Of a DNA stretch of 64,000 nt, positions 41,917-50,915 are shown one piece after another. The notes beneath the pieces are model-generated. The model saw nothing but the letters and a program-made list of their open reading frames with translations, had not been told where the DNA came from and did no database searches. The stretch is from Flavobacterium sp. GSB-24 (GTDB taxonomy: Bacteria; Bacteroidota; Bacteroidia; Flavobacteriales; Flavobacteriaceae). The stretch is from positions 5,084,001 through 5,148,000 of the forward strand of contig NZ_AP027043.1 of the NCBI RefSeq assembly GCF_027924665.1. Reading direction: 5' to 3'. Numbering within the stretch: position 1 is the stretch's first letter; each line of letters opens with the position of its first letter. Made by a program: the position numbers and the translations under genes.

Positions 41917-43095
41917 TTAAATAGATTTAAAAGCGATCACAAACGCGATTACCGTGATAATTAATCCGAACATGAAAAAATTGTAGGCAATTCGAAGTAA
42001 ATTATATTTTCGCTGTAAAACCAATCCGAGGTAATACAAATCTTTGATCATTGTAGAATATAAGTAATCTCTATCCTTCATCATTTCGTTCATTGCCCAA
42101 TCGTAATCTTCAAGAGGCATTTTATAGAAATTTCCAAAGAACATTAAATTCACTTTTTTTGCTTCTACGTCATTACGTGTAAAAAATCCAGAAGTTACTT
42201 TTGGACGTGTGGATAGAATCGCAAAAATAATTGTAATAACACTAGACATCAGCATTATAAATGTCGGAATAACCAAATGGGCATTTTTCGGACTATCTAA
42301 TTTTGGAATTATAGAGGATAATGCAATTGAAATTATAATCGCATTTACAGACAATAAAATATTAGCTTTACTATCGGCGATTCCGCTCAAACGGGTATGA
42401 TTCCCAAGTGTAACACGAAATAAAGTATCAATACCACGATCTGGTTTTTCTAATTTTTCTTTCTTTTTATTTTCTTCTTCAATCGCCGCTGCCGCCTTCA
42501 ACTCCTGTTTATTTATTTTTTTCTGAATAAGAAGCAGGTTTTTTTCTTTTAAAGGCTGCCATTTTTTCAATGCATAATCAGTATAAAAGCGGTGCTTATT
42601 CAATAAAAAATTCAAATTTTCTCTGGTCCATTCGGCATTAGAAAAATTTACTATTCCAGTATTTTTTAGCTCCAAACGCAATAATTCACAAGTTGTAGCG
42701 TATTCTTCTCCCATTAAATGAGCATAATCTGCGTCTCTAATGATCTTTTCTAAATGAGTTTTGGGTACGTACTCTTTAACTGTTGCCAAAATCAAACTCG
42801 AAACAAGCGCAATAAAATCCTCTGATTTTCCTTTTTCGCGTAAAAAGTCGGCCGCTATTTTAGCACTCGTTTTTTCATGATTGTCATATCCTTCAACATA
42901 TCCAGCATCGTGAAACCATGCTGCAACCAGAAGTGCTTCTTTATCATCACCTTCCACATCTTCTTTTTTACACAGTTCTTTTACCGCAGAAACTACGGTG
43001 AAAGTATGGTTAAAATTATGATAAGAATATAAATTAGAAAGTTTATCTTTGAGTAAATTACTGACGAAATCTTCGGATTGTTCTATTAGATTCAT
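41917..43095 (-). CDS. HD phosphohydrolase fused to a Pycsar-effector-type membrane domain
   Basis: A 392-residue membrane protein. The N-terminal HD domain (about 1-180) has H30, H62-D63 in WFHDAGY, H73 and D121, a set adequate for metal binding. A charged linker (about 186-220) leads to the Pycsar effector-type domain (222-392). This has the hallmark block NHTRLSGIADSKANILL (232-248) and three hydrophobic helices (about 246-263, 274-295, 370-390). PycTM proteins bind cyclic UMP/CMP and disrupt membranes in anti-phage defence. Here no nucleotidyl cyclase is adjacent. A self-regulated cyclic-nucleotide sensor plus hydrolase is one reading (inference). Confidence 0.88.
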   Translation of the reverse strand: MNLIEQSEDFVSNLLKDKLSNLYSYHNFNHTFTVVSAVKELCKKEDVEGDDKEALLVAAWFHDAGYVEGYDNHEKTSAKIAADFLREKGKSEDFIALVSSLILATVKEYVPKTHLEKIIRDADYAHLMGEEYATTCELLRLELKNTGIVNFSNAEWTRENLNFLLNKHRFYTDYALKKWQPLKEKNLLLIQKKINKQELKAAAAIEEENKKKEKLEKPDRGIDTLFRVTLGNHTRLSGIADSKANILLSVNAIIISIALSSIIPKLDSPKNAHLVIPTFIMLMSSVITIIFAILSTRPKVTSGFFTRNDVEAKKVNLMFFGNFYKMPLEDYDWAMNEMMKDRDYLYSTMIKDLYYLGLVLQRKYNLLRIAYNFFMFGLIITVIAFVIAFKSI

Positions 43096-43121
43096 AAAGA
43101 ATATTTTTATACCACTAAATT

Positions 43122-46100
43122 ATGAAATTGTTTTTGGATAATCATTTTATTGCTAAGATTAAAAACTATTCATTAGCAATTATTACTATATCATTGATCA
43201 ATTCTTGTGCTACACATAAGCCGCAATATGGCAAAAATGTAAGCGCAAACGAAAATGAAAACGCAACAGATACCATAAAAATTGCGCAAACATTTTATCT
43301 TGTCGGCGATGCTGGAAATGCCGATGAAGCACAAGCGCAGCAAACGCTTGAACTTTTACACAAAAGACTGAAGAAAGCTAACAAGAAATCGACCTTACTC
43401 TTTTTAGGCGATAACATTTATCCGAAAGGTTTTCCCAGCGATAATAAATCGGGAGACAAAGCTTTAGCAGAAACAAAACTTACAAATCAGTTAAAATTAG
43501 CAGATGGTTTTAAGGGAAAAACTATTTTTATTCCTGGAAATCATGATTGGTACAGCGGTATAAAAGGGCTGGAACTTCAGGCTGATTTTGTAACGAAGCA
43601 TCTCAATGACAAAAAAGCATTTATGCCCAGAAAGTCATGTCCAATCGAAGATGTAAAAATTGACAGTACTACAACGTTAGTAACTATTGACAGCGAATGG
43701 TTTCTAGAAGATTGGGATAATCACCCGACAATAAATGATAATTGTGATATTAAAACCAGAGAAGCATTTTTTGATGAACTGGAAAATATTTTAAATAAAA
43801 ATCAAGAAAAAACAGTTGTTCTGGCAATTCACCACCCATTGTTAAGCAATGGAACTCATGGCGGACAATTTTCACTAGAAAAACAATTATTTCCGCTGGA
43901 GAAAAAAATTCCGCTTCCTATAATTGGATCTTTTATTAATTTACTCCGAAAGACATCTGGTGTAAGTCCGCAGGATATTCAAAATAAACAATATACAATT
44001 TATGCCAAAAGAATAAAGACGCTCTTGCAAAAGCAGAAAAATGTAATTGTAGTTTCTGGGCATGATCATAACCTTCAATTCATCAGCAAAGAAAATATTC
44101 AGCAGATTATTAGTGGTGCTGGCTCAAAATCTGAAGCAGCACGAGCGATAAACGAAAATGATTTTTCTTATGGAGGAAATGGTTATGCAACCTTAACTTT
44201 ATTTAAAAGCGGCGATGCCAAAGTCTCTTTCTACGGAAATGACAACAATAAAGAAAAACTGCTGTTTGAACGTGAAATTATAAAGGCAAAAGAAATTAAT
44301 TGGGCTTCAGATATTCCAAATAGTTACCCTGCAAAAATTACAACTTCTATTTACTCAGAGAAGATGACCAATAAAAGTTTGTTTCATAAATTTTTATTTG
44401 GGCAGCATTACAGAAAATATTACAGCATGCCAATTGAGGCAAAAGTTGCAACTGTAGACACTTTAATGGGCGGCCTGAAACCTATTCGCGAAGGCGGCGG
44501 ACATCAATCTGTTTCTTTAAGAATGTCTGATCCTAAAGGCCGTGAATATGTCATGCGAGGCATGAAAAAAAGTGCAACTGTATTTTTACAATCTGTTGCT
44601 TTTAAAGATCAATATGTAGTAAATGATTTTGAAGACACATACGCAGAAAATTTCTTGTTTGATTTTTACACCACTTCTCATCCTTACGCTCCGTTTGTAA
44701 TTGGAAGCATGTCTGATCAAATTGGTCTTTTGCACACTAATCCAGTTTTATATTATATTCCGAGACAGAAAGGTTTAGGTGAATTTAATTCTGGTTTTGG
44801 AGATCAATTGTATATGGTTGAAGAAAGACCTGCTGATAATCATCTGGATGGAAAAAATTTCGGAAATCCAAGTAATATAATTGGTACAGATGATCTGATG
44901 ACCAATCTTCATAAGGATGAAAAATATTCGGTTGATGAAAAAGAATATATAAAAGCCCGTTTGTTTGATATGCTTATTGGCGATTGGGACAGACATAGCG
45001 ATCAATGGCGCTGGGCAGAATATAAAAAAGATGGTAAAGTAATCTACAAACCGATTCCTAGAGATCGTGATCAAGCTTTTGCGAAATATGATGGAACTTT
45101 GCTTTCCTTATTAATGAACATTCCTGCGCTTCGTCATATGCGAACTTTTAAGTATAAAATTGACAATGTAAAATGGTTAAGCAGGGAACCTTATCCAATG
45201 GATCTGGCTTTTTTAAGAACTTCTGGAGAAAAAGAATGGATTGAGCAGGCAAAATTTATTCAGGAAAATTTATCTGACACCGAAATTGAAAATGCTTTCA
45301 AAAAAATGCCAAAAGAAGTTCAGGATGGAACTGTTAATGAAATTATAGCCAAACTGAAAAACAGAAAAAGAGAACTTCAAAAATATGCATCACGTTATTC
45401 TGATGTTCTAAGCAAAACGGTTATGATTGCTGGAACTGATAAGAAAGACAAATTTGTATTGAACCACAATGCTAAAAAAAGTATTGAAATTCAGGTTTTC
45501 AGGGTTAAAAAAGAAGGTGACGAATTACAATATTCAAAAACAGTAACTGATGCTAAAACCAAAAATTTATGGATTTATGGTTTAGATGATAATGATATTT
45601 TTGAAGTAAAAGGAGATCAGAAATCGAAAATTAAAGTTCGCTTAATAGGCGGCCAAAACAATGATACTTATAATATCGAAAACGGAAGAAAGGTTATTGT
45701 TTACGATTTTAAATCAAAAGAAAATACTTATAATTTAGATTCAAAAACTCAAACGCAGTTAACTGACGATTATGATGTTAACTTATATAATTATGAAAAA
45801 CCGAAATATAATGTCGTTTCTGGTCTTCCTAACATTGGTTTTAATCCAGATGACGGTGTAAAAGTGGGTATCAATTTAAATTATACTGTTAACAATTTCA
45901 AACAGAATCCTTATACACAAAGACATGTTTTAAATGCTTTTTACTACTTTGCGACAGGCGGTTTAGAATTTAATTATGCTGCACATTTTCCAGGTTTATT
46001 AGGAAAATGGGTGATTGATGTTGAATCGTTGTATACAACTCCAAATTTTGCGATGAATTATTTTGGATACGGAAATGAATCGCAATATGATGATGACGTT

Positions 46101-46853
46101 AGCTTAGATTATAACCGTGTTAGAATCAGAAAATTTAATGCTTCGGGAGCCATAAGACATGTTGGAAGATATGGAAGCGAATTTAGCATACAGCCAATGT
46201 TTCAAAGAATGACGGTTGAGCAAACTGAAGATAGATACATTGACATTCCCAATATTGTGAATCCAAATGTTTTTGACACTCAGAATTATGGTGGACTGAA
46301 GGTAAAATATCTTTTCAAAAATTCTGATTTTGCAGCGAAACCAACTTTAGGGATGGCTTTTATGGTCGCTGCGACTTGGACCACAAATTTATCTGAAACA
46401 AAACAAAATTTTCCAACTCTTGAAAGTTTCTTAGGATTCACGCATAAAATTGATCACAACGGAAAATTGGTTTTAGCAACTTATTTCAAAGGAAAAGCAA
46501 TTTTGAATAATAATTTCGAATTTTATCAAGGTGCTGCTTTAGGCGGTGACACTGATTTACGTGGTTTTAGAAATGAACGCTTTTTAGGAAGTTCTTATTT
46601 CTCGCAAAGTTCTGATTTACGTTTAAGTTTGGGCAGAATTAGAAAAACAATTGCTCCATTTACCTACGGAATTTTAGGCGGTTTCGACTACGGAAGAGTT
46701 TGGCTGGACGGAGAAGATTCTAAAAAATGGCATCACGATTACGGCGGCGGACTTTGGTTAAATGCCATTAATGTTTTAACTGCCAGAATCTCTTATTTTA
46801 AATCTCCAGATGAAATAGGAAGAGTTATTTTTGGCGCGGCATATAGCTTTTAA
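43122..46853 (+). CDS. Metallophosphoesterase lipoprotein fused to an Omp85-like outer membrane barrel
   Basis: A 1243-residue protein. The N-terminus is lipoprotein-like (hydrophobic stretch then INSCATHK, Cys about 29). The calcineurin-like phosphoesterase follows, with GDAGN, GDNIYP, GNHDWYSG (139-146), HHP and GHDHN. The middle (about 440-800) has conserved blocks GGGHQSVSLRM, GDWDRHSDQW (620-629) and PRDRDQAF (646-653), reminiscent of HipA/FAM20-type kinase loops. The C-terminus (about 900-1243) is a beta-barrel resembling BamA/Omp85, with GGDTDLRGFRNERFLG and a terminal AYSF. A surface or periplasmic phosphatase anchored by its own barrel is inferred. Its start is 26 bases from the divergent HD-Pycsar gene. 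Confidence 0.85.
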   Translation: MKLFLDNHFIAKIKNYSLAIITISLINSCATHKPQYGKNVSANENENATDTIKIAQTFYLVGDAGNADEAQAQQTLELLHKRLKKANKKSTLLFLGDNIYPKGFPSDNKSGDKALAETKLTNQLKLADGFKGKTIFIPGNHDWYSGIKGLELQADFVTKHLNDKKAFMPRKSCPIEDVKIDSTTTLVTIDSEWFLEDWDNHPTINDNCDIKTREAFFDELENILNKNQEKTVVLAIHHPLLSNGTHGGQFSLEKQLFPLEKKIPLPIIGSFINLLRKTSGVSPQDIQNKQYTIYAKRIKTLLQKQKNVIVVSGHDHNLQFISKENIQQIISGAGSKSEAARAINENDFSYGGNGYATLTLFKSGDAKVSFYGNDNNKEKLLFEREIIKAKEINWASDIPNSYPAKITTSIYSEKMTNKSLFHKFLFGQHYRKYYSMPIEAKVATVDTLMGGLKPIREGGGHQSVSLRMSDPKGREYVMRGMKKSATVFLQSVAFKDQYVVNDFEDTYAENFLFDFYTTSHPYAPFVIGSMSDQIGLLHTNPVLYYIPRQKGLGEFNSGFGDQLYMVEERPADNHLDGKNFGNPSNIIGTDDLMTNLHKDEKYSVDEKEYIKARLFDMLIGDWDRHSDQWRWAEYKKDGKVIYKPIPRDRDQAFAKYDGTLLSLLMNIPALRHMRTFKYKIDNVKWLSREPYPMDLAFLRTSGEKEWIEQAKFIQENLSDTEIENAFKKMPKEVQDGTVNEIIAKLKNRKRELQKYASRYSDVLSKTVMIAGTDKKDKFVLNHNAKKSIEIQVFRVKKEGDELQYSKTVTDAKTKNLWIYGLDDNDIFEVKGDQKSKIKVRLIGGQNNDTYNIENGRKVIVYDFKSKENTYNLDSKTQTQLTDDYDVNLYNYEKPKYNVVSGLPNIGFNPDDGVKVGINLNYTVNNFKQNPYTQRHVLNAFYYFATGGLEFNYAAHFPGLLGKWVIDVESLYTTPNFAMNYFGYGNESQYDDDVSLDYNRVRIRKFNASGAIRHVGRYGSEFSIQPMFQRMTVEQTEDRYIDIPNIVNPNVFDTQNYGGLKVKYLFKNSDFAAKPTLGMAFMVAATWTTNLSETKQNFPTLESFLGFTHKIDHNGKLVLATYFKGKAILNNNFEFYQGAALGGDTDLRGFRNERFLGSSYFSQSSDLRLSLGRIRKTIAPFTYGILGGFDYGRVWLDGEDSKKWHHDYGGGLWLNAINVLTARISYFKSPDEIGRVIFGAAYSF

Positions 46854-46860
46854 GATAGGT

Positions 46861-47038
46861 TCTAAGTTTCTGAGATACTGAGGTTCTAAGATTTTTTTAG
46901 CCACGAATTACATTCATTTTCACTGATTTTTTTTAATATTATTCGTGGAAATTGGTGTAATTCGTGGCTAACTTTTTATTATCATTTTTGATTTCTAAGA
47001 AAAACTCAGAACCTTAGAATCTTAGCCTCTCAGAACCT
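46861..47038. repeat. Nested palindromes of two repeat families
   Basis: An outer pair of CTAAG/CTTAG words (46861-46890 and about 46999-47038) encloses an inner imperfect palindrome of the GCCACGAATT family (46898-46970). The 186-base gap between convergent genes consists almost wholly of these. Confidence 0.8.
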
Positions 47039-47039
47039 T

Positions 47040-47900
47040 TCATTTTAATTTAAACTCATAAACATTCCCTCCTACTTTATTCGTTTTTTCGTCGGCAATA
47101 AGTAAGGTGTTGTTGTCTTTAAAAACGATGGCTTCTTTTTGAGAAAAATGGTTTAGGTTTATTTCTGTATGAGTTCCTTTGTGGAATAAATCTCCTTTGA
47201 AACCTTTAAATAAAAGAACTTTATCATGGCTCAACAACGCTACTTTTTTTCCGTCAGGGCTAATTGTGGCACTCGTTAAAACACAATGATTGTAATTATT
47301 GCAAGTTTTAAATTCGCCAATTTTTACTGCTTTTTGAGTTCCAGATGCATTTTTGATTTTGTAAATAAAAGCAGTTCCATCGAAACCTTTGCTTCTGTTT
47401 TTTGTAAAAAGATAAAAGTAACCGCCCTGTTCAAAAAAGCCTTCAACATCAAAAAACATTTCCTTTTTCTTTGGAGGAAATTCGGTTTGTTCTGGATACG
47501 AAAATGAGATTTTATATTCGGCTTTAGCCAAATCTTTGTTTAATTCGCTTTTAGCAACTTTATAAATACATAAATCTTTACGTTCATTATCATTATTTCC
47601 AAAATCACCAATGTAAATATTTCCAGTTTTATCTCTTGTGATATCTTCCCAATCGATATTTTCTGCATTAGAGATTGTAATTGTTTTTTCTAATTTTCCT
47701 TTAGAATCAATCGCATAAATTGCATTTTTATTACCGCTGTCTTCTAAGGTATAAATTGTACTTGTTTCGGGGAAATAAGTTATTCCTGAAACTTCTTTTA
47801 ATTTTTTCGGAAGCGAATAAAGTGTCTTCAAATCATTCCCTGACTGTTGCTGACAAGCCAATAAAACTAAAGACGCGAATACTAAAAAAGATTTTTTCAT
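47040..47900 (-). CDS. Beta-propeller-like lipoprotein, function unknown
   Basis: A 286-residue lipoprotein: signal ending LVLLACQQQ (Cys about 16). The mature part shows propeller-like blades, e.g. KEVSGITYFPETSTIYTLEDSGNKNAIYAIDSKGKL, WEDITRDKTGNIYIGDFGNNDNERKDLCIYKV and FFDVEGFFEQGGYFYLFTKNRS. It resembles SdiA-regulated/NHL-like periplasmic proteins. No catalytic residues can be assigned. Confidence 0.78.
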   Translation of the reverse strand: MKKSFLVFASLVLLACQQQSGNDLKTLYSLPKKLKEVSGITYFPETSTIYTLEDSGNKNAIYAIDSKGKLEKTITISNAENIDWEDITRDKTGNIYIGDFGNNDNERKDLCIYKVAKSELNKDLAKAEYKISFSYPEQTEFPPKKKEMFFDVEGFFEQGGYFYLFTKNRSKGFDGTAFIYKIKNASGTQKAVKIGEFKTCNNYNHCVLTSATISPDGKKVALLSHDKVLLFKGFKGDLFHKGTHTEINLNHFSQKEAIVFKDNNTLLIADEKTNKVGGNVYEFKLK

Positions 47901-47920
47901 AAGATTATATTTTCTTCTTA

Positions 47921-47941
47921 AACCATATAAGTTATATCAGG
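47921..47941. repeat. Diverged copy of the AACCATATAAGT word
   Basis: Shares AACCATATAAGT, then ATAT, with the 21-base arms at 2-22 and 104-124. Only one arm is seen here. Confidence 0.5.
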
Positions 47942-47987
47942 CAATTTAAGAGTTGATTAATGAACTTACATAATTGGATGTTAAATT

Positions 47988-49040
47988 CTAAACTAAGTTT
48001 GTGTTTTTAAAATTACGGATAATAAACTCAAATGCCGCGTGCATGATATGGCCCATCGATTTGGCATTTTTAAATTTCATATCGTTAGTATATCGGTACA
48101 ATTCCATTTTTAATTGATTCAGATGTTCTTCTGTCGAAATGGTATCGTGACACATTATATTCAGGAGTTTTTTAATTCGATTTTCTGCCGAATGAATACG
48201 TTTGGCCAAAATCGCTCTTTCTTCATCTTTATACTGAATTATCGAACGTTCTTCCAATTTTTCTTTGATGAGCTGAATCATTGGATAATTTTCTTTGAAA
48301 AACTGAGGGCGATATACTTTGAAATTTCCCTCATAACATTGCTGGTCAAAATCAATTGGACGAATTTTATATACTACTTGATCAAAATCGTGAATTGGGA
48401 CAATTACATAATTGTACGCACGCATATCACCCAAAAGACGAATCATACAACGTTCGTTAAACTTCACAAATTCTTTTGCAATCTGCGCTTTTTCAGTTTC
48501 AGAACAACTATCCAACAAAGTATCCATAAAAACATCACCTGGAATTCCGATAATATGTTCTTCTATCAAAGTATCTTTATAAACCAAAAAATTGATTTTA
48601 TCCGGCGAAAGAATATCTTCCAATTCTAAACCATAAATTCGAGAAGCATCGGCTTTTTTAATGTAGAAATGAACGTAATTATCGTTGAGGATATTTCGAA
48701 CTTTAATTCTAAAAGGTTTCGAATTTCCGAATGTACAATAATCAATCGCATCAATATTCAGGAACTGGATAATTTCGCTGTTACCATCAGAATGAAGAAG
48801 AGAATAAATTCTTTTTAGGTTTAAATCAATTTCATTGCGCTCAAATTCGCTGTAATATACACGAATCCAAAGAGTATCATTATCATTTTTATCGTAAACA
48901 TTTATCGAGCCCGAAAAACGAAGCAAGTCATCATAAAACACAGAAACTTTAGAAATACGTTCGTATCGCTCTAAATAGTTTAAAAGTTGCAGTGTTAAAG
49001 GATAGGACGGTTTTTTTAAAACCATTAATGGCTCGCTCAT
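47988..49040 (-). CDS. Conserved protein of unknown function, possible kinase-like fold
   Basis: A 350-residue cytoplasmic protein with no signal peptide or membrane helix. I do not recognise a named family. Two blocks are suggestive of a divergent kinase-like active site: RLLGDMRAYNYVIV (201-214, with D205 and N210) and YKIRPIDFDQQ (224-234, with D230 and D232). They resemble the catalytic loop and metal loop of phosphotransferase-like folds. The C-terminal third (255-350) is helical and charged. Single gene, divergent from an ABC transporter gene; minus-strand -7 box TAAATTTG at 49065-49058. Confidence 0.7.
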   Translation of the reverse strand: MSEPLMVLKKPSYPLTLQLLNYLERYERISKVSVFYDDLLRFSGSINVYDKNDNDTLWIRVYYSEFERNEIDLNLKRIYSLLHSDGNSEIIQFLNIDAIDYCTFGNSKPFRIKVRNILNDNYVHFYIKKADASRIYGLELEDILSPDKINFLVYKDTLIEEHIIGIPGDVFMDTLLDSCSETEKAQIAKEFVKFNERCMIRLLGDMRAYNYVIVPIHDFDQVVYKIRPIDFDQQCYEGNFKVYRPQFFKENYPMIQLIKEKLEERSIIQYKDEERAILAKRIHSAENRIKKLLNIMCHDTISTEEHLNQLKMELYRYTNDMKFKNAKSMGHIMHAAFEFIIRNFKNTNLV

Positions 49041-49145
49041 TTTGAATATCTTTATTACAAATTTACGTCAATACGATTAAAGTTCGAATTTAAAGTAACA
49101 AAAATCAATTTGGCTCGTCATACTAAAAACTAAAACCAGAAAAAT

Positions 49146-50054
49146 TTGGAAACCATATTAACCATTGAGAATCTGAACAAAAGATACGGCCGAATTCAGG
49201 CTTTAAAAAATGTATCTTTTACTATACAAAAAGGCCGTGTTTATGGCATTCTTGGCCCAAACGGAAGCGGAAAATCAACTACATTAGGAATTGTATTGAA
49301 TGTTGTTAATAAATCTTCTGGTAATTACCGCTGGTTTGACGGCAATGTAGAAACGCATGAAGCTTTAAAAAAAGTTGGCGCAATTATAGAACGACCAAAT
49401 TTTTATCCTTATATGACTGCTGAGCAAAACCTGAAATTGGTCTGCAAAATCAAAAATATCAATTATTCTAAAGTTAATGAAAAGCTGGAATTGGTTGGTT
49501 TGGATGAAAGAAAGGATAGCAAATTCAGTACTTTTTCGTTGGGAATGAAGCAGCGTCTGGCCATTGCATCTGCACTTTTAAATGATCCAGAAATTTTAAT
49601 TTTAGATGAACCAACTAACGGATTAGATCCGCAGGGAATTCATCAGATTCGAGATATTATTAAAAAAATTGCTTCTCAGGGAACTACTATTTTACTGGCA
49701 TCACATTTATTAGATGAAGTCGAAAAAGTTTGTTCGCAGGTAATTGTTTTAAGAAAAGGCGAAGTTTTATACTCAGGTTCCGTCGATGGAATGTCATCTA
49801 ATGAAGGTTTCTTTGAAATTTCTTCGAATGATAATGAGCTATTAAAATCCGCTTTAAAAGATCACAATGCCGTAAGTCAAATTAAGGATGAAGATGGAAA
49901 AGTTTTAGTGTATTTAAAATCAGATTTGTCAGCTTCAGAATTGAATCAATTTTTATTTTCCAAAAATATAATTTTAAGTCACTTGGTCAAACGTAAAAAT
50001 AGTTTGGAAGCGCAATTTTTAGAATTAACCAAAAACACTCATCCAAAAAACTAA
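49146..50054 (+). CDS. ABC transporter ATP-binding protein
   Basis: A 302-residue ATPase: Walker A GPNGSGKSTT (about 37-46), signature FSLGMKQR, Walker B LILDEPTNGLDPQG and the H-loop ASHLLDEVEKV, plus a C-terminal extension as in multidrug/bacitracin (BcrA-like) ATPases. The start is TTG at 49146, which opens the conserved M-E-T-I-L-T-I-E-N; no ATG is near. It pairs with the permease encoded eight bases on. Confidence 0.92.
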   Translation: METILTIENLNKRYGRIQALKNVSFTIQKGRVYGILGPNGSGKSTTLGIVLNVVNKSSGNYRWFDGNVETHEALKKVGAIIERPNFYPYMTAEQNLKLVCKIKNINYSKVNEKLELVGLDERKDSKFSTFSLGMKQRLAIASALLNDPEILILDEPTNGLDPQGIHQIRDIIKKIASQGTTILLASHLLDEVEKVCSQVIVLRKGEVLYSGSVDGMSSNEGFFEISSNDNELLKSALKDHNAVSQIKDEDGKVLVYLKSDLSASELNQFLFSKNIILSHLVKRKNSLEAQFLELTKNTHPKN

Positions 50055-50061
50055 CCAAGCC

Positions 50062-50898
50062 ATGAAAAGACTTATCTCTATAGAATTACAAAAAATCTGG
50101 ATGAATAAAGCCAGCCGTATATTAACACTAACTTATTTTATCTTACTTTCTTTTATAGCACTAATTGCAGCCATAAAATTTGACATTGGCGTTTTTAAAT
50201 TTCATTTAGCAGAAATGGGAATTTTCAACTTCCCTTTTATCTGGCATTTTAATACCTATGTTGCAGCTATTCTTAAATTTTTTCTGGCTATTGTAATTGT
50301 TTCTATGATGGCTAATGAATACAGTTACGGAACTTTAAAACAAAATTTGATTGACGGTTTAAGCAAAAAAGAATTTATTCTTTCTAAATTTTTAACCGTG
50401 GTTTTATTTGCTTTCGGCTCGACAGTTTTCGTTTTTATCATGAGTTTAATTCTGGGATTGTTTTTTTCTTCTTATACTGAATTTGATATAATTTTTAGTG
50501 ATTTAGATTACCTTTTAGCCTTTTTTGTAAAATTAACAGGATTCTTTTCTTTCTGTTTATTTCTTGGAATTCTGGTAAAACGCTCCGCATTTGCATTAGG
50601 ATTTCTTTTGGTCTGGAGTATAATTGAAGGAATTGCAAAAGGTGTATTGGCTTTTAAAATTTTCCCAGACAGTAATACTGGCGAAAAAGTTATGCTGTTT
50701 TTTCCGTTAGAATCTATGTCAAATTTAATTGTTAATCCAGGACCTAGATTATCTGTTATTAAGAATATCGGTTCACAAATGGGAATCGATACAGATATGG
50801 ATTACAGCGTAAATTACTTTACAGTTTTAATCGTTTTAACATGGACTTTCCTATTTGTATATTTTTCTTACAAACTATTAAAAAATAGAGATTTATAG
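50062..50898 (+). CDS. ABC transporter permease (ABC-2 type)
   Basis: A 278-residue inner-membrane protein with six hydrophobic segments and the ABC-2 pattern ELQKIWMNKASRILTL at the N-terminus, ANEYSYGTLKQNLIDGLSKKEFILSKF after helix 2. It completes the transporter with the preceding ATPase. Substrate unknown; peptide or antibiotic export is usual for BcrAB-like pairs. Confidence 0.88.
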   Translation: MKRLISIELQKIWMNKASRILTLTYFILLSFIALIAAIKFDIGVFKFHLAEMGIFNFPFIWHFNTYVAAILKFFLAIVIVSMMANEYSYGTLKQNLIDGLSKKEFILSKFLTVVLFAFGSTVFVFIMSLILGLFFSSYTEFDIIFSDLDYLLAFFVKLTGFFSFCLFLGILVKRSAFALGFLLVWSIIEGIAKGVLAFKIFPDSNTGEKVMLFFPLESMSNLIVNPGPRLSVIKNIGSQMGIDTDMDYSVNYFTVLIVLTWTFLFVYFSYKLLKNRDL

Positions 50899-50915
50899 TA
50901 TATTTGTTATACTAT
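50895..50915 (+). promoter_or_regulatory. Palindrome with a -7 box in its centre, overlapping a start codon
   Basis: ATAGTATA-TTTGT-TATACTAT. The box TATATTTG (50899-50906) lies in the left arm and loop, and the ATG at 50914 lies in the right arm. Transcription from this box would be nearly leaderless. Confidence 0.5.

Noticed and set aside
41917..43095. A complete Pycsar anti-phage operon
   Set aside because: Only an effector-type domain is present. Neither neighbour encodes a nucleotidyl cyclase, so a defence operon is not supported.
48114..48629. 171-codon plus-strand ORF opposite the orphan protein
   Set aside because: Phe/Asn/Ile-rich antisense shadow with no recognisable motif. The minus-strand gene has a promoter box and ordered domains.
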